The notes: a model not told the origin generated them from the sequence alone. Positions 7,473-15,556 are shown, counted from the stretch's first letter. The stretch is DNA of 64,000 nt from Burkholderia sp. L27(2015) (GCF_009765705.1 NZ_LMUX01000020.1:186001-250000); one strand, 5' to 3'. Made by a program: numbers and translations.

Positions 7473-8489
7473 TCAAGTGCTGCCGCGCTGGATCACCGTG
7501 AACCCTAAGTCCACAGCGCTATCCGGCAATGCGAGGCCTTTGGTACGCGCCACGATAATCTCGGCGCTGCGCACGCCGATTTCGTAGCGCGGGAACGCCA
7601 CTGTCGTGATGGGCGGGATGATGTTTTGCATCAGTTCGTTGTCGTCCGAGGCGGCCACGGCGATCCGTGATGGCACGGCAAGGCCCCTGCGCTGGCATTC
7701 GAAGATGGCGCCTGCGGCCAGCACATCACCGGCGAAGAACACTGCGTCCACGCGCGGGTCGATGTCGACGATATGCCCCAAGGCGCGCGAACCGCTTTCC
7801 AGGCCTGCGTCCACTTCGAGAATCAACCGAGGATCCACGCTAATGCCGGCCTTGCGCAAGCCGGCTAGAAAACCGTTGCGCCGCTGGCGCAAGCGATCAC
7901 TGGTGGCAACCGGGAGACTGGCGAAGGCGAAGCGGCGATAGCCCCGCTCGAGCAGATGTTGTGCCATCGCCTTGCCCGCGGCGTAGTTCGAGTAGCTCAC
8001 TACCGTGTCGATCGGGCTGGAAGTCAGGTTGCCCGTTTCGATGCAGACCGTGCCGCTCGCGCGCAGCAATTCGATCGTGCGAGCCGTGTGTTTGGTGTTG
8101 TGCAACACGACGCCGCACACGCGCTGTGCGACATACTCGCTGACCAGCATTTCTTCCTCGGTCAGATCGACCCCACTGTCGGAAATCATCAGGTGCAAGC
8201 TATTGCGCATCAGCACATCGGAGATGCCTTTGATCATCTCCGCGTATAGGGCGTTGCGCAGGCTCGGTACGATCAGCGCCACCACGGCGGTACGATTGGA
8301 GGAGAGGCTGGCCGCGATACGGTTCGGCACATAGCCGCTTTGCGCGATGGCATGGCGCACGGCTTCAAGGATGGCGGGGGAGACCCTATCGGGCGCGCGC
8401 ATGGCACGCGAGACGGTCATTGTCGAGACGCCCGCCAGGCTGGCGACGTCCTTCATTGACGTGGCCTGAGTCGCTCCTTTCTTGCCCAC
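7473..8489 (-). CDS. LacI-family transcriptional regulator
   Basis: A 338-residue repressor. The N-terminal helix-turn-helix SMKDVASLAGVSTMTVSRAMR and hinge helix region (PNRIAASLSSNRTAVVALIVPS) are followed by a periplasmic-binding-protein-like effector domain ending at ILARTKG-type sequence, all of normal length. The open frame reaches 8603, but the GTG at 8489 is chosen because it is preceded by AAGGAG at six bases and yields the standard spacing to the DNA-binding domain. It is convergent with the hydratase-like gene, whose operon and the divergent lyase gene share two LacI-type operators (5102-5155). That it represses them and is induced by the pathway's substrate or CoA-free acid is inference. 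A run of ten G:C pairs lies about 60 bases upstream of the start. Confidence 0.88.
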   Translation of the reverse strand: MGKKGATQATSMKDVASLAGVSTMTVSRAMRAPDRVSPAILEAVRHAIAQSGYVPNRIAASLSSNRTAVVALIVPSLRNALYAEMIKGISDVLMRNSLHLMISDSGVDLTEEEMLVSEYVAQRVCGVVLHNTKHTARTIELLRASGTVCIETGNLTSSPIDTVVSYSNYAAGKAMAQHLLERGYRRFAFASLPVATSDRLRQRRNGFLAGLRKAGISVDPRLILEVDAGLESGSRALGHIVDIDPRVDAVFFAGDVLAAGAIFECQRRGLAVPSRIAVAASDDNELMQNIIPPITTVAFPRYEIGVRSAEIIVARTKGLALPDSAVDLGFTVIQRGST

Positions 8490-8547
8490 CGATGACTCCT
8501 TGGTTGTTGCTTTGATAGTGAAGGTATAAACCGTGCCGCGGGTTTGC

Positions 8548-8557
8548 GGGGGGGGGG
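8548..8557. repeat. G10 homopolymer upstream of the LacI-type gene
   Basis: Ten consecutive G on the plus strand (C on the coding strand), 59-68 bases before the GTG start of the LacI-type gene, in the region expected to hold its promoter. Homopolymers of this length slip during replication. Confidence 0.9.
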
Positions 8558-8767
8558 CTGTTTGGCGCTGTGCGGCGTGCGACGCATCCAGCGCAACCTG
8601 CATATGCGCGCGTGCGATGCATTATCACACGGCCTAGGGTGCTACGCGTCCAGGTGCGATCCCTGAGCTTTACAAACAAGGGTTTCCAATAGCCGTCGTG
8701 CAGCGCTATGTGCGGTTCCGCGGAAGTCCTCCTGCACGAACATCGTGTGAAGAGCCCCTTTTGAACG

Positions 8768-8938
8768 TTAGCTGGCAGCTCTTAGCTGGGACGCCGCATG
8801 GCGCAGTTCGGCAAGATACAACTGAACCGCGCCTTTTTGGTCGATTTGCCCTGTCGGAAGGCTCACATTGACCGACGCTACGATCAACCCGTCCTTATCC
8901 CGCACAGGAACAGCAAGCCACAAATTGAGTCGTCGAGT
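8768..8938 (-). pseudogene. relic of an IclR-family regulator (C-terminal end only)
   Basis: Read from about 8935 down to the stop at 8768, the minus strand encodes LWLAVPVRDKDGLIVASVNV and ends in LAELRHAASQLRAAS, which matches the last ~55 residues of IclR-type effector domains (cysteine-less variant of the xAVPVRDxxGxVVAxLNVS motif and the final helix). The helix-turn-helix and most of the effector domain are absent; upstream, the frame runs antisense through the MFS relic. The fragment cannot fold alone, so this is the remainder of a deleted gene. Exact left edge of homology is estimated by eye. Confidence 0.65.
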
Positions 8939-8944
8939 TCCCCG

Positions 8945-9356
8945 TCGACCCATAGCTCGGACAAGTATCTTGAACGGCGGTGGCATGTCGCGTTGTGCGG
9001 GTTCGTGGCCGCGGCGTGTTTTCTTTTGTTGCCGTTGGCGGTCGGTAGTTTGGCGATGACGGTCGTCCTATTGGCATTGGCATCGGTCGGTATTTTCAGT
9101 GTGCTTAGCCTGTTCTGGACTATTCCCAGTGCCTACTTGAGTCGATCCGCAGCAGCGGGTGGCCTTGCCCTGATCAGTTCGATCGGCTCGTTTGGCGGCG
9201 CGGTCAGTCCTGCGATGATCGGCGCCGTAAAGATGCACACAGGTAGCCTATATTTTGGACTGGACGTGATCGCGATTCTGTTGGTAATTTGGGATGCTGG
9301 CGCTACTGGCTTACATTCCTGCAGGCACGCGACGGTCGTTGCGAACCGCGGTTTGA
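8945..9356 (+). pseudogene. relic of an MFS transporter (C-terminal half, frameshifted)
   Basis: From about 8945 the plus strand encodes SSDKYLERRWHVALCGFVAA, then four to five transmembrane segments including LFWTIPSAYLSRSAAAGGLA and LISSIGSFGGAVSPAMIGAV, matching the last ~130 residues of ACS-type permeases such as the intact one at 5359-6690. After ILLVI the frame shifts by one base near 9290; the other frame continues MLALLAYIPAGTRRSLRTAV and stops at 9356. The N-terminal two thirds are gone, replaced by the IclR relic in the opposite direction. Both truncation and frameshift mark it as a dead gene. Confidence 0.75.
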
Positions 9357-9452
9357 TCGCCTGTTGGACAACTGCATCGACATGCTGGGCCCGTGCGTGA
9401 TTTTAAGTATCGTTTAATCATTCGATGGAATGCTTAGCGGCACTAAAACTAC

Positions 9453-10106
9453 ATGACCTCTGCCATGAAACGTCTACTTTGTTCCTCGCTGCTCGCTATG
9501 CTCCTGGCTGTGGTCGCGAACGCATCTTTTGCGTCTCCTGCGTCGCCGGTCGCAGGTAAGGACTATACGGTTCTTACCTCGGCGCAACCTGTCGATGTAC
9601 CCGGCAAGATCGTGGTCACGGAATACATGTGGTACGGCTGCCCGCACTGCGCGGAATTCGATCCTTACCTTGAGGCATGGATCAAGAAGCAGGGGCCGGA
9701 CGTGGTGTTCGAGCGGGTTCCTGTGGCTTTCAGGGACGATTTTGTACCGCATTCGCGCATGTTCCACGCGCTCGACCAACTGGGCGTGGTCTCCAAACTG
9801 ACACCTGCAGTCTTTAACGAGATCAACGTAAAGAAGAACTATCTACTCACGCCCGATTCGCAGGCCGCCTTTTTCGCAACGCTGGGCGTCGACAAGACCC
9901 AATATTTGCAGGCGTATAACTCATTCGCTACGCAGAACGGGCTGCAACGCGATGCGCTGTTGATAAAGAATTACAACATCAACGCGACACCGACGCTTGC
10001 AGTGCAAGGGAAGTATGAAACCGGTCCGGGCGACACGGAGAGCCTGCCGGGGACCATACAAGTGCTCGACTATCTCGTTGGTTCTGTTCGAGCCAAGAAG
10101 ATGTGA
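9453..10106 (+). CDS. dsbA: thiol:disulfide interchange protein DsbA
   Basis: Periplasmic oxidase that introduces disulfide bonds into secreted proteins and is reoxidised by DsbB. The 217-residue product has a Sec signal peptide (KRLLCSSLLAMLLAVVANASFA, cleavage near residue 27), the active-site CPHC at 63-66 inside MWYGCPHCAEFDPYLEAWI, the FRDDFVPHSRMFHALDQLG stretch shared with Burkholderia DsbA, and the cis-proline loop NATPTLAVQGKYETGPG. Two close ATGs (9453 and 9465) could start it; neither has a strong ribosome binding site, and 9453 is kept. Burkholderiaceae usually carry their main dsbA elsewhere, so this may be a second copy; the spot, between relics and a toxin-antitoxin pair, is accessory. 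A cysteine (residue 10) lies in the leader but the signal does not look like a lipobox. Confidence 0.9.
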   Translation: MTSAMKRLLCSSLLAMLLAVVANASFASPASPVAGKDYTVLTSAQPVDVPGKIVVTEYMWYGCPHCAEFDPYLEAWIKKQGPDVVFERVPVAFRDDFVPHSRMFHALDQLGVVSKLTPAVFNEINVKKNYLLTPDSQAAFFATLGVDKTQYLQAYNSFATQNGLQRDALLIKNYNINATPTLAVQGKYETGPGDTESLPGTIQVLDYLVGSVRAKKM

Positions 10107-10265
10107 CGCTGAGGTGCGACGTTGCTCCGTTCGGGTACGTCGCCAATAAAGCAAAAGGCGATTGATGCCCGCGCTCTTGATGGAATCCATCGGACGTCCG
10201 GGAACCAAGAAACCTGCAGCAAGCCCATTATTCCGAGTGCTATCAATGATTGCATTTTTTTGTGC

Positions 10266-10288
10266 AATTGATATCATTGATATCAATT
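10266..10288 (+). promoter_or_regulatory. toxin-antitoxin operator (10-bp inverted repeat nested with a 9-bp direct repeat)
   Basis: AATTGATATC (10266-10275), spacer ATT, and GATATCAATT (10279-10288) form a perfect inverted repeat; the same bases also contain two tandem copies of TTGATATCA (10268-10276 and 10277-10285). It lies 18 bases before the antitoxin start, where RHH-type antitoxin complexes usually autorepress. Confidence 0.7.
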
Positions 10289-10305
10289 AGTGCGGAGGGG
10301 CAAAA

Positions 10306-10542
10306 ATGGCAAATCTCTTGGTTCGTGGAATTGATGATGCCTTGGTACAAAGCTTGCGCGAGCAGGCCGCTGCGCATGGTCGCAGTGCTGAGGCAGAGCA
10401 TCGGGAAATTCTTGCCCGTGCGCTTCGCCATCCTAAAAAGCGATCGTTTGCCGAGGCGCTGATGAGTATGCCCGAGGTGGGGGAAGACGCGGACTTTGAA
10501 CGAGTCGATGATTCGGACGGGGCCGCGCGTGTATTTGGTTGA
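10306..10542 (+). CDS. FitA-like ribbon-helix-helix antitoxin
   Basis: A 78-residue protein whose N-terminal half (ANLLVRGIDDALVQSLREQA, then AAHGRSAEAEHREILARAL) is a ribbon-helix-helix DNA-binding fold of the FitA/VapB group: a short beta strand followed by two helices with the conserved GRSAEAEHREIL. The C-terminal half (FAEALMSMPEVGEDADFERV) is the acidic tail that would plug the toxin's active site. GGAGGGG is found eight bases before the ATG. It overlaps the PIN toxin gene by 35 bases, so the two are translationally coupled, and the dyad at 10266-10288 is the likely autoregulatory operator. Cognate to the toxin at 10508. Confidence 0.9.
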   Translation: MANLLVRGIDDALVQSLREQAAAHGRSAEAEHREILARALRHPKKRSFAEALMSMPEVGEDADFERVDDSDGAARVFG

Positions 10543-10945
10543 TACCAACGTTGTCAGCGAGATCAGGAAGAAGGAGCGAGCCAATAAAGGGGTTCGTGCC
10601 TTCTTCCGGAGAGCGGTCAAAGAGAACAGAGATTTGTACGTGTCGGTAGTCACTGTGGGCGAACTGCGACGCGGCGTAGAGATAATCCGGCATCGTGGCG
10701 ACGTGGCGCAAACGGGCATTCTCGACGCGTGGCTGACAGCGATACTTGACGAGTTCGCGCAAAACATCCTGCCTGTCGACGAAGACATTGGGCAGTTGTG
10801 GGGGCGTCTACGCGTGCCGCATGCGGAGCATGCACTGGACAAGCTGATCGCCGCGACGGCGCTGATTCACGATCTGATTGTCGTGACACGAAACGTCGAT
10901 GATTTCTCCTCGACGGGTGTTCGTCTGCTGAACCCATTTATTTGA
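10508..10945 (+). CDS. FitB-like PIN-domain toxin
   Basis: A 145-residue PIN-domain ribonuclease of the FitB/VapC group. Acidic residues expected around the Mg-binding site are visible: Asp12 in VYLVDTNVVSEIRKK, the Glu of VTVGELRRG, and the aspartates of LDKLIAATALIHDLIVVTRNVDDF. In growing cells it would be held by the antitoxin; freed, such toxins cleave tRNA or other RNA and stop growth. The frame opens at a TTG at 10496; the ATG at 10508 is preferred, giving the usual short lead before the first beta strand. The start lies within the antitoxin gene, as in most pairs of this type. Nothing in the sequence suggests inactivation. Confidence 0.9.
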   Translation: MIRTGPRVYLVDTNVVSEIRKKERANKGVRAFFRRAVKENRDLYVSVVTVGELRRGVEIIRHRGDVAQTGILDAWLTAILDEFAQNILPVDEDIGQLWGRLRVPHAEHALDKLIAATALIHDLIVVTRNVDDFSSTGVRLLNPFI

Positions 10946-11038
10946 TCCGCAGATTTAGCTCACAGAAAAGATGCACGGGTGATTTGTTCACCTACTGATC
11001 GCCGCCGGTCGGGCTGTCGAATAAAAAAGGAAATTTGC

Positions 11039-11650
11039 ATGCAGACCGTAGCGGTTCTGGACTTTGAAACGACCGGGTTGTCGCCGAATCAGGGTGACCG
11101 AGCCACGGAAATTGCCGTCATTCTTCTGCGTGACGGGCAAATCGTCGATCGCTTTCAGAGCTTGATGAATGCGGGCCGGCGCATCCCGTCCGATGTCGTG
11201 AGCCTGACGGGCATCACGAACGACATGATCGCATCGGCGCCCTCGGCGTCGAAGGTAATGCGTGAAGCGACTCAGTTCGTAGGCAAATATCCGGTCGTGG
11301 CCCATAACGCGGGCTTCGATAAAAGATTTTGGGCGGCTGAGCTGGCACTTCTCGGGATGTCCGCAGAGCATTCCTTCGCATGTACGATGCTCACGTCGAG
11401 GCGTATCTACCCGCACGCTCAAAGCCACCGGTTATCAAGCCTTGCGGAGATGCTGCGACTGCCCAAGACCGGGCGGGCACACAGGGCCATGGTCGATGCT
11501 GAGATGACGAGCCACCTATGGCATCGACTAAAAGACGATATCGCCCGAACTTACGGACTGGGCCAAGTCGATCACGCTCTAATGGCACGTGTGCAGACTA
11601 CCAGCAAGGCTAAGGTTGCGACACTGCTGCGCTCGCTGGCTGACAGCTAG
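11039..11650 (+). CDS. DEDDh-type 3'-5' exonuclease (DnaQ/PolC epsilon-like)
   Basis: A 203-residue exonuclease of the RNase T/DnaQ superfamily. Motif Exo I is VLDFETTGLS (Asp8, Glu10), Exo II is VVAHNAGFDKRFW and Exo III is HRAMVDAEMTSHLW, whose HxxxxD spacing defines the DEDDh class. The SLTGITNDMI stretch between Exo I and II is typical of epsilon/PolC-like exonucleases. It stands alone: no polymerase subunit or GIY-YIG partner lies nearby, so a role in DNA repair or RNA trimming is open. The ATG at 11039 is chosen over the upstream 10979 start because AAAGGA lies seven bases before it. It lies between the toxin-antitoxin pair and a tRNA gene, in an accessory patch. Confidence 0.88.
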   Translation: MQTVAVLDFETTGLSPNQGDRATEIAVILLRDGQIVDRFQSLMNAGRRIPSDVVSLTGITNDMIASAPSASKVMREATQFVGKYPVVAHNAGFDKRFWAAELALLGMSAEHSFACTMLTSRRIYPHAQSHRLSSLAEMLRLPKTGRAHRAMVDAEMTSHLWHRLKDDIARTYGLGQVDHALMARVQTTSKAKVATLLRSLADS

Positions 11651-11695
11651 GGTTGTTGGCTCCGGCTTATTCGGGCAACGAAAAAAGCGGGCAAC

Positions 11696-11729
11696 AAAAA
11701 AGCCGCAAACCTAATGGTTATGCGGCTTT
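11696..11729 (-). terminator. intrinsic terminator of tRNA-Leu
   Basis: On the minus strand, AAAGCCGCA (11729-11721), a 13-base loop and TGCGGCTTT (11707-11699) followed by further T. It lies about 35 bases beyond the tRNA 3' end and has the T-run on the tRNA strand; on the plus strand the A-run precedes it, so it is weaker for the exonuclease transcript. Confidence 0.8.
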
Positions 11730-11762
11730 CAGGACTTACCCGGAACAACTTCTTGTGTTACT

Positions 11763-11847
11763 TGGTGCCCAGAAGAGGACTCGAACCTCCACACCTTGCG
11801 GCGCATGGACCTGAACCATGTGCGTCTACCAATTCCGCCATCTGGGC
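11763..11847 (-). tRNA. tRNA-Leu(CAG)
   Basis: An 85-nt tRNA gene with encoded CCA. Reading the minus strand: acceptor GCCCAGA, D arm GCGGAATTGGTAGACGC, anticodon stem CATGG/CCATG enclosing TTCAGGT (anticodon CAG, reading CUG, the commonest leucine codon in this GC-rich genome), a long class II variable arm (CGCCGCAAGGTGTG region) and the T arm with GGTTCGAGTCC. The acceptor pairs perfectly (GCCCAGA with TCTGGGC), and the discriminator A precedes CCA. The gene has its own consensus promoter and terminator. The accessory genes lie on the side of its 3' end, where tRNA-targeting integrases insert DNA, but I found no repeated copy of the 3' end in the window. Confidence 0.97.
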
Positions 11848-11883
11848 ACTGCTTCTTGCTGCTGCTCAACTGCTGAGAACGTA

Positions 11884-11911
11884 ATTATAGCGAGCTGAAT
11901 CGCGCTGTCAA
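11884..11911 (-). promoter_or_regulatory. sigma-70 promoter of tRNA-Leu
   Basis: On the minus strand a perfect -35 TTGACA (11911-11906), a 16-base spacer and a perfect -10 TATAAT (11889-11884). Transcription would start about 30 bases upstream of the mature tRNA 5' end. Twelve of twelve consensus positions fit a strongly expressed stable-RNA gene. Confidence 0.92.
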
Positions 11912-12132
11912 CAGTCTCATCGATTTCTCTTCTTTAATACGCGGCACTCGCATAACTCACGCTATCGAATCCAACGCGATAACAACTCACCCGCACAGTT
12001 AAATCACAGGATCCCGGTCTATTTATATATGCGGGTGATAGAATCAGGCGAACCTGCTAGCCGGGTAACTGGCGCGAGGCCAGTCGAATCTGGCCCGCTT
12101 CGCATAGATACGAGAAAATCATCGATAAGCCC

Positions 12133-14607
12133 TTGAGCAAATATCCGTACCCGATTCCGAGCCGGGAAGAAATCCTCGGCGTGCTGCGCACCACTGAAAC
12201 CCCGCTCTCTGGTAGTGACATAGCCGAAGCGTTATCGATCAAGCGTCAAGAGCGTGAAGGATTCTTCAAGCGGCTCGCGGCGATGGAGCGAGACGGGCAG
12301 GTCCGTGTCGACAAAAAAGGCTATTTCCAGCTCACGCATCCGTCTAATTTTGTCGCCGGCCGAGTGCAGGGGCATCGCGATGGATTCGGTTTCCTGATTC
12401 GTGACGACGGCCAGGATGACCTGTTTCTCGCCAGCGGCGAGATGCAAAAGGTCATGCATAACGACCGCGTGCTCGCGCGCACCATCGGTTACGACCGACG
12501 CGGCCGTCCGGAAGGCCACATTGTCGAGGTCACCGATCGCGCCAATAAACAGGTGATCGGGCGTTTGCTCAACGAAAACGGCGTGCTGCTGGTTGCACCC
12601 GAAGACAAGCGCATCGGCCACGACATCCTGATTCCGCAAAGCTCCAAAGGCAAGGCGCGCGTGGGCCAAGTGGTCAGCGTCGAATTGACCGATTTTCCGA
12701 GCCGGCATTCGCAGCCGCTGGGCAAGGTCGTCGAAGTGCTCGGCGAGATCGACGATCCGGGCATGGAAATCGAAATTGCCGTGCGCAAATATGGCGTGCC
12801 GCACGAGTTCAGCATGGCCGCGATTCAACAGGCCTCGCAATTGCCCGATGAAGTTCGCGCAGTCGACCTGCGCGATCGGGTCGATTTGCGTGACGTGCCG
12901 CTGGTCACGATCGACGGCGAAGACGCGCGAGATTTCGATGACGCCGTTTACTGCGAGCCGATCAAGGTCGGGCGCGGCGATGGCTTCCGTTTGATCGTCG
13001 CCATCGCGGACGTGTCGCACTACGTCAAGCCGAACGATGCACTCGATATCGGCGCACTCGAACGCAGTACCTCGGTGTACTTTCCGCGCCGCGTGATTCC
13101 GATGCTGCCGGAAAAACTGTCGAATGGACTTTGCTCGCTCAACCCCGAGGTAGATCGCTGCGTGCTAGTGGCCGACATGGTGATTTCCGGGCGCGGCGAG
13201 ATCAAGGCTTATCAGTTTTATTCGGCGGTAATGCATTCCGTCGCGCGCATGACCTACACCGAAGTGGCTGCAATGCTCGGCAATACCAAGGGTCCGGAAG
13301 CGGCGAAGCGTGCGGCTTTGCTGCCGCATCTGCAAAACCTCTATGGGGTTTATAAATCGCTGCTGCAATCGCGGCAGAAGCGCGGCGCCATCGATTTTGA
13401 AACGACCGAAACCTATATCGTCTGCAATGCACAGGGCAAGATCGAACAGATCGTGCCGCGTCAGCGCAACGACGCGCACAAGCTGATCGAGGAGTGCATG
13501 CTGGCCGCCAATGTGTGCGCGGCCGACCTGCTCAAGCGCCACAAGCATCCTGGCCTCTATCGTGTGCATGCGGGCCCGACTGAGGAAAAGCTGGCGAACT
13601 TGCGCAGTTTCCTGCGTGGTATCGGACTCACGCTAGGCGGCAACGAGAAGCCTCACGCGAGCGATTACGCGGCGTTGATGGCGCAAATCCGTACTCGCCC
13701 CGATGCGCCGATGTTGCAGACCATGATGCTGCGCTCGATGCAGCAGGCCGTGTACAGCCCCGATAACATCGGTCACTTCGGGCTGGCCTATGAAGCCTAT
13801 GCCCACTTCACGAGCCCGATTCGCCGCTATCCCGACTTGCTCACGCACCGCGCGATACGCGCTGTGCTGGCCGGTCGTAAATACCAGCCCGAACTGAGCC
13901 AGAACGCCGAGCTCAACACGATGATCTCGCCGAGCGCGCGGCGCGCGCAACGCAGCGACGATGAGTCGCGTGGCCGAGCACGCTCGAATACGGCGATCTG
14001 GGAAGAGCTTGGCATGCACTGTTCGGCCAACGAACGCCGTGCCGACGAAGCGTCGCGCGATGTCGAGGCGTGGTTGAAGTGCTACTTCATGCGCGACAAA
14101 CTCGGCGAGGAATATGGCGGCCGAGTCAGCGGCGTGACGACCTTCGGCATTTTCGTGCAACTCGACGCGCTTTTTATCGAGGGCTTGGTGCATGTGACCG
14201 AGTTGGGCTCCGACTATTTCGTGTACGACGAGATCAAGAACGAGTTGCGCGGTGAACGTACCGGCATACGCTATCGTTTGTCGGATCGCGTGCGGGTTCA
14301 GGTCAGCCGGGTCGATCTCGACGCCCGCAAGATCGATTTCCGATTGGTGCGCGATGCGCCGGTAAAAGCGCTCGCACGAGGTGGCGAGAAGAACGCGGCT
14401 GCCCCGGCAGTTGAAGGCGCGTCGTTGCGTGAGGCGGGGGCTAACGAGGCACCGCGCCACGCACGCAAGAAAGCGGCTGCGGCGCCCAGCGCCGACGTCA
14501 AGGCGGCCCGTGAACCGCGGTCTACCGGGCAGAAGCGCTCGGGACGTACTGCGCCAAGTGGTGGCGCGGCAACCGCGGCTAAAAAGCGCTCACGCAAAAA
14601 GTTCTAA
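12133..14607 (+). CDS. rnr: ribonuclease R
   Basis: Processive 3'-5' exoribonuclease that degrades structured RNA and assists rRNA quality control and trans-translation. The 824-residue product shows the N-terminal helix-turn-helix (residues ~8-65), cold-shock OB folds (~70-210), the RNB catalytic domain with the Mg-binding DGEDARDFDDAVY motif near 261, SPIRRYPDLLTHR near 560, an S1 RNA-binding domain (~660-740, GVTTFGIFVQLDALFIEGLVHV) and a Lys/Ala-rich tail ending in KKRSRKKF. Length matches RNase R and exceeds RNase II. The start is a TTG (12133), the only one compatible with the conserved SKYPYPIPSREEI N-terminus. It begins the core segment after the tRNA; rlmB follows 197 bases downstream in the same direction, the order also found in enterobacteria (rnr-rlmB). 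Confidence 0.96.
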   Translation: MSKYPYPIPSREEILGVLRTTETPLSGSDIAEALSIKRQEREGFFKRLAAMERDGQVRVDKKGYFQLTHPSNFVAGRVQGHRDGFGFLIRDDGQDDLFLASGEMQKVMHNDRVLARTIGYDRRGRPEGHIVEVTDRANKQVIGRLLNENGVLLVAPEDKRIGHDILIPQSSKGKARVGQVVSVELTDFPSRHSQPLGKVVEVLGEIDDPGMEIEIAVRKYGVPHEFSMAAIQQASQLPDEVRAVDLRDRVDLRDVPLVTIDGEDARDFDDAVYCEPIKVGRGDGFRLIVAIADVSHYVKPNDALDIGALERSTSVYFPRRVIPMLPEKLSNGLCSLNPEVDRCVLVADMVISGRGEIKAYQFYSAVMHSVARMTYTEVAAMLGNTKGPEAAKRAALLPHLQNLYGVYKSLLQSRQKRGAIDFETTETYIVCNAQGKIEQIVPRQRNDAHKLIEECMLAANVCAADLLKRHKHPGLYRVHAGPTEEKLANLRSFLRGIGLTLGGNEKPHASDYAALMAQIRTRPDAPMLQTMMLRSMQQAVYSPDNIGHFGLAYEAYAHFTSPIRRYPDLLTHRAIRAVLAGRKYQPELSQNAELNTMISPSARRAQRSDDESRGRARSNTAIWEELGMHCSANERRADEASRDVEAWLKCYFMRDKLGEEYGGRVSGVTTFGIFVQLDALFIEGLVHVTELGSDYFVYDEIKNELRGERTGIRYRLSDRVRVQVSRVDLDARKIDFRLVRDAPVKALARGGEKNAAAPAVEGASLREAGANEAPRHARKKAAAAPSADVKAAREPRSTGQKRSGRTAPSGGAATAAKKRSRKKF

Positions 14608-14804
14608 GCGGCTTGACGTTGCACGCGTAAGGCGGACCCGGGCGAGATCCCGGGTTTCTGCCATTTGGTGCGGCATATTGTGCTGCAACGCGTGCCCTCA
14701 CTCATGGCGTTGCCTATCATGGCGCTATATCGCTACGGTGCGCTGCGTCGGGCTAGGGCGGCGCGCGACATTCATTTTTATCGTATTCCTGAAGGAAGTA
14801 GGTC

Positions 14805-15554
14805 ATGGCACATCTCAAAGTTTTATACGGTTTTCATGCCGTCACCGCACGTTTGCGCCACGACGCCAGTGGCATTGAAGAGATTCTGTACGATCCGACG
14901 AGGCGCGACCGCCGCATGGTCGACTTCCTGGCAACGGCCAAGGCGGCCGGCGTGCGGCTCATGGCAGCCGACCCGGCGCGGCTCCAGGGGCTTACCGGCA
15001 ACGACCGCCACCAGGGTGTGGTGGCGCGGGCGGCCGACGTACCGTTGGCGATGAATCTGGCTGAGTTGCTCGATTCACTCAGTGGGCCGGCATTGCTGCT
15101 GGTGCTGGACGGTGTGACCGATCCGCATAATCTCGGCGCATGCCTGCGCGTGGCCGACGCGGCTGGCGCGCACGCGGTGATCGCGCCGCGCGATCGCGCC
15201 GTGGGGCTCAACGCGACCGCGGCCAAGGTGGCCAGCGGAGCCGCTGAAACCATGCCCTATATCACGGTGACCAATCTGGCCCGCGCCTTGCGCGAGATTC
15301 AGGAAGCGGGAGTCTGGGTGATAGGCACCGACGACCAGGCGCCGGCTAGCCTGTTCCAAACCAAACTCGACGGCCCGGTGGCTATCGTGATGGGCGCGGA
15401 AGGCGAGGGGATGCGTCGTTTGACGCGCGATACTTGCGATAACCTGATGCATATCCCCATGCAGGGCAGTGTCGAAAGCCTGAACGTGTCGGTGGCGAGC
15501 GGGGTATGCCTGTTCGAAGCGGTGCGGCAGCGGTTGGGGCCGATCAAGGGCTAA
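14805..15554 (+). CDS. rlmB: 23S rRNA (guanosine-2'-O-)-methyltransferase RlmB
   Basis: SPOUT-class methyltransferase that methylates the ribose of G2251 in the 23S rRNA P-loop. The 249-residue protein has the N-terminal substrate-binding domain ([20 protein letters not shown]) and the knotted catalytic domain with motif 1 [15 protein letters not shown], motif 2 [14 protein letters not shown] and motif 3 [23 protein letters not shown]. The ATG is preceded by GAAGGAAGTAGGTC, a good ribosome binding site. It lies downstream of rnr, a conserved pairing, but the 197-base gap suggests a promoter of its own. Confidence 0.96.
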   Translation: MAHLKVLYGFHAVTARLRHDASGIEEILYDPTRRDRRMVDFLATAKAAGVRLMAADPARLQGLTGNDRHQGVVARAADVPLAMNLAELLDSLSGPALLLVLDGVTDPHNLGACLRVADAAGAHAVIAPRDRAVGLNATAAKVASGAAETMPYITVTNLARALREIQEAGVWVIGTDDQAPASLFQTKLDGPVAIVMGAEGEGMRRLTRDTCDNLMHIPMQGSVESLNVSVASGVCLFEAVRQRLGPIKG

Positions 15555-15556
15555 TA

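Noticed and set aside
11763-11847. Integrase attachment duplicate of tRNA-Leu
   Set aside because: No second copy of the tRNA 3' end and no integrase gene are visible in the window.
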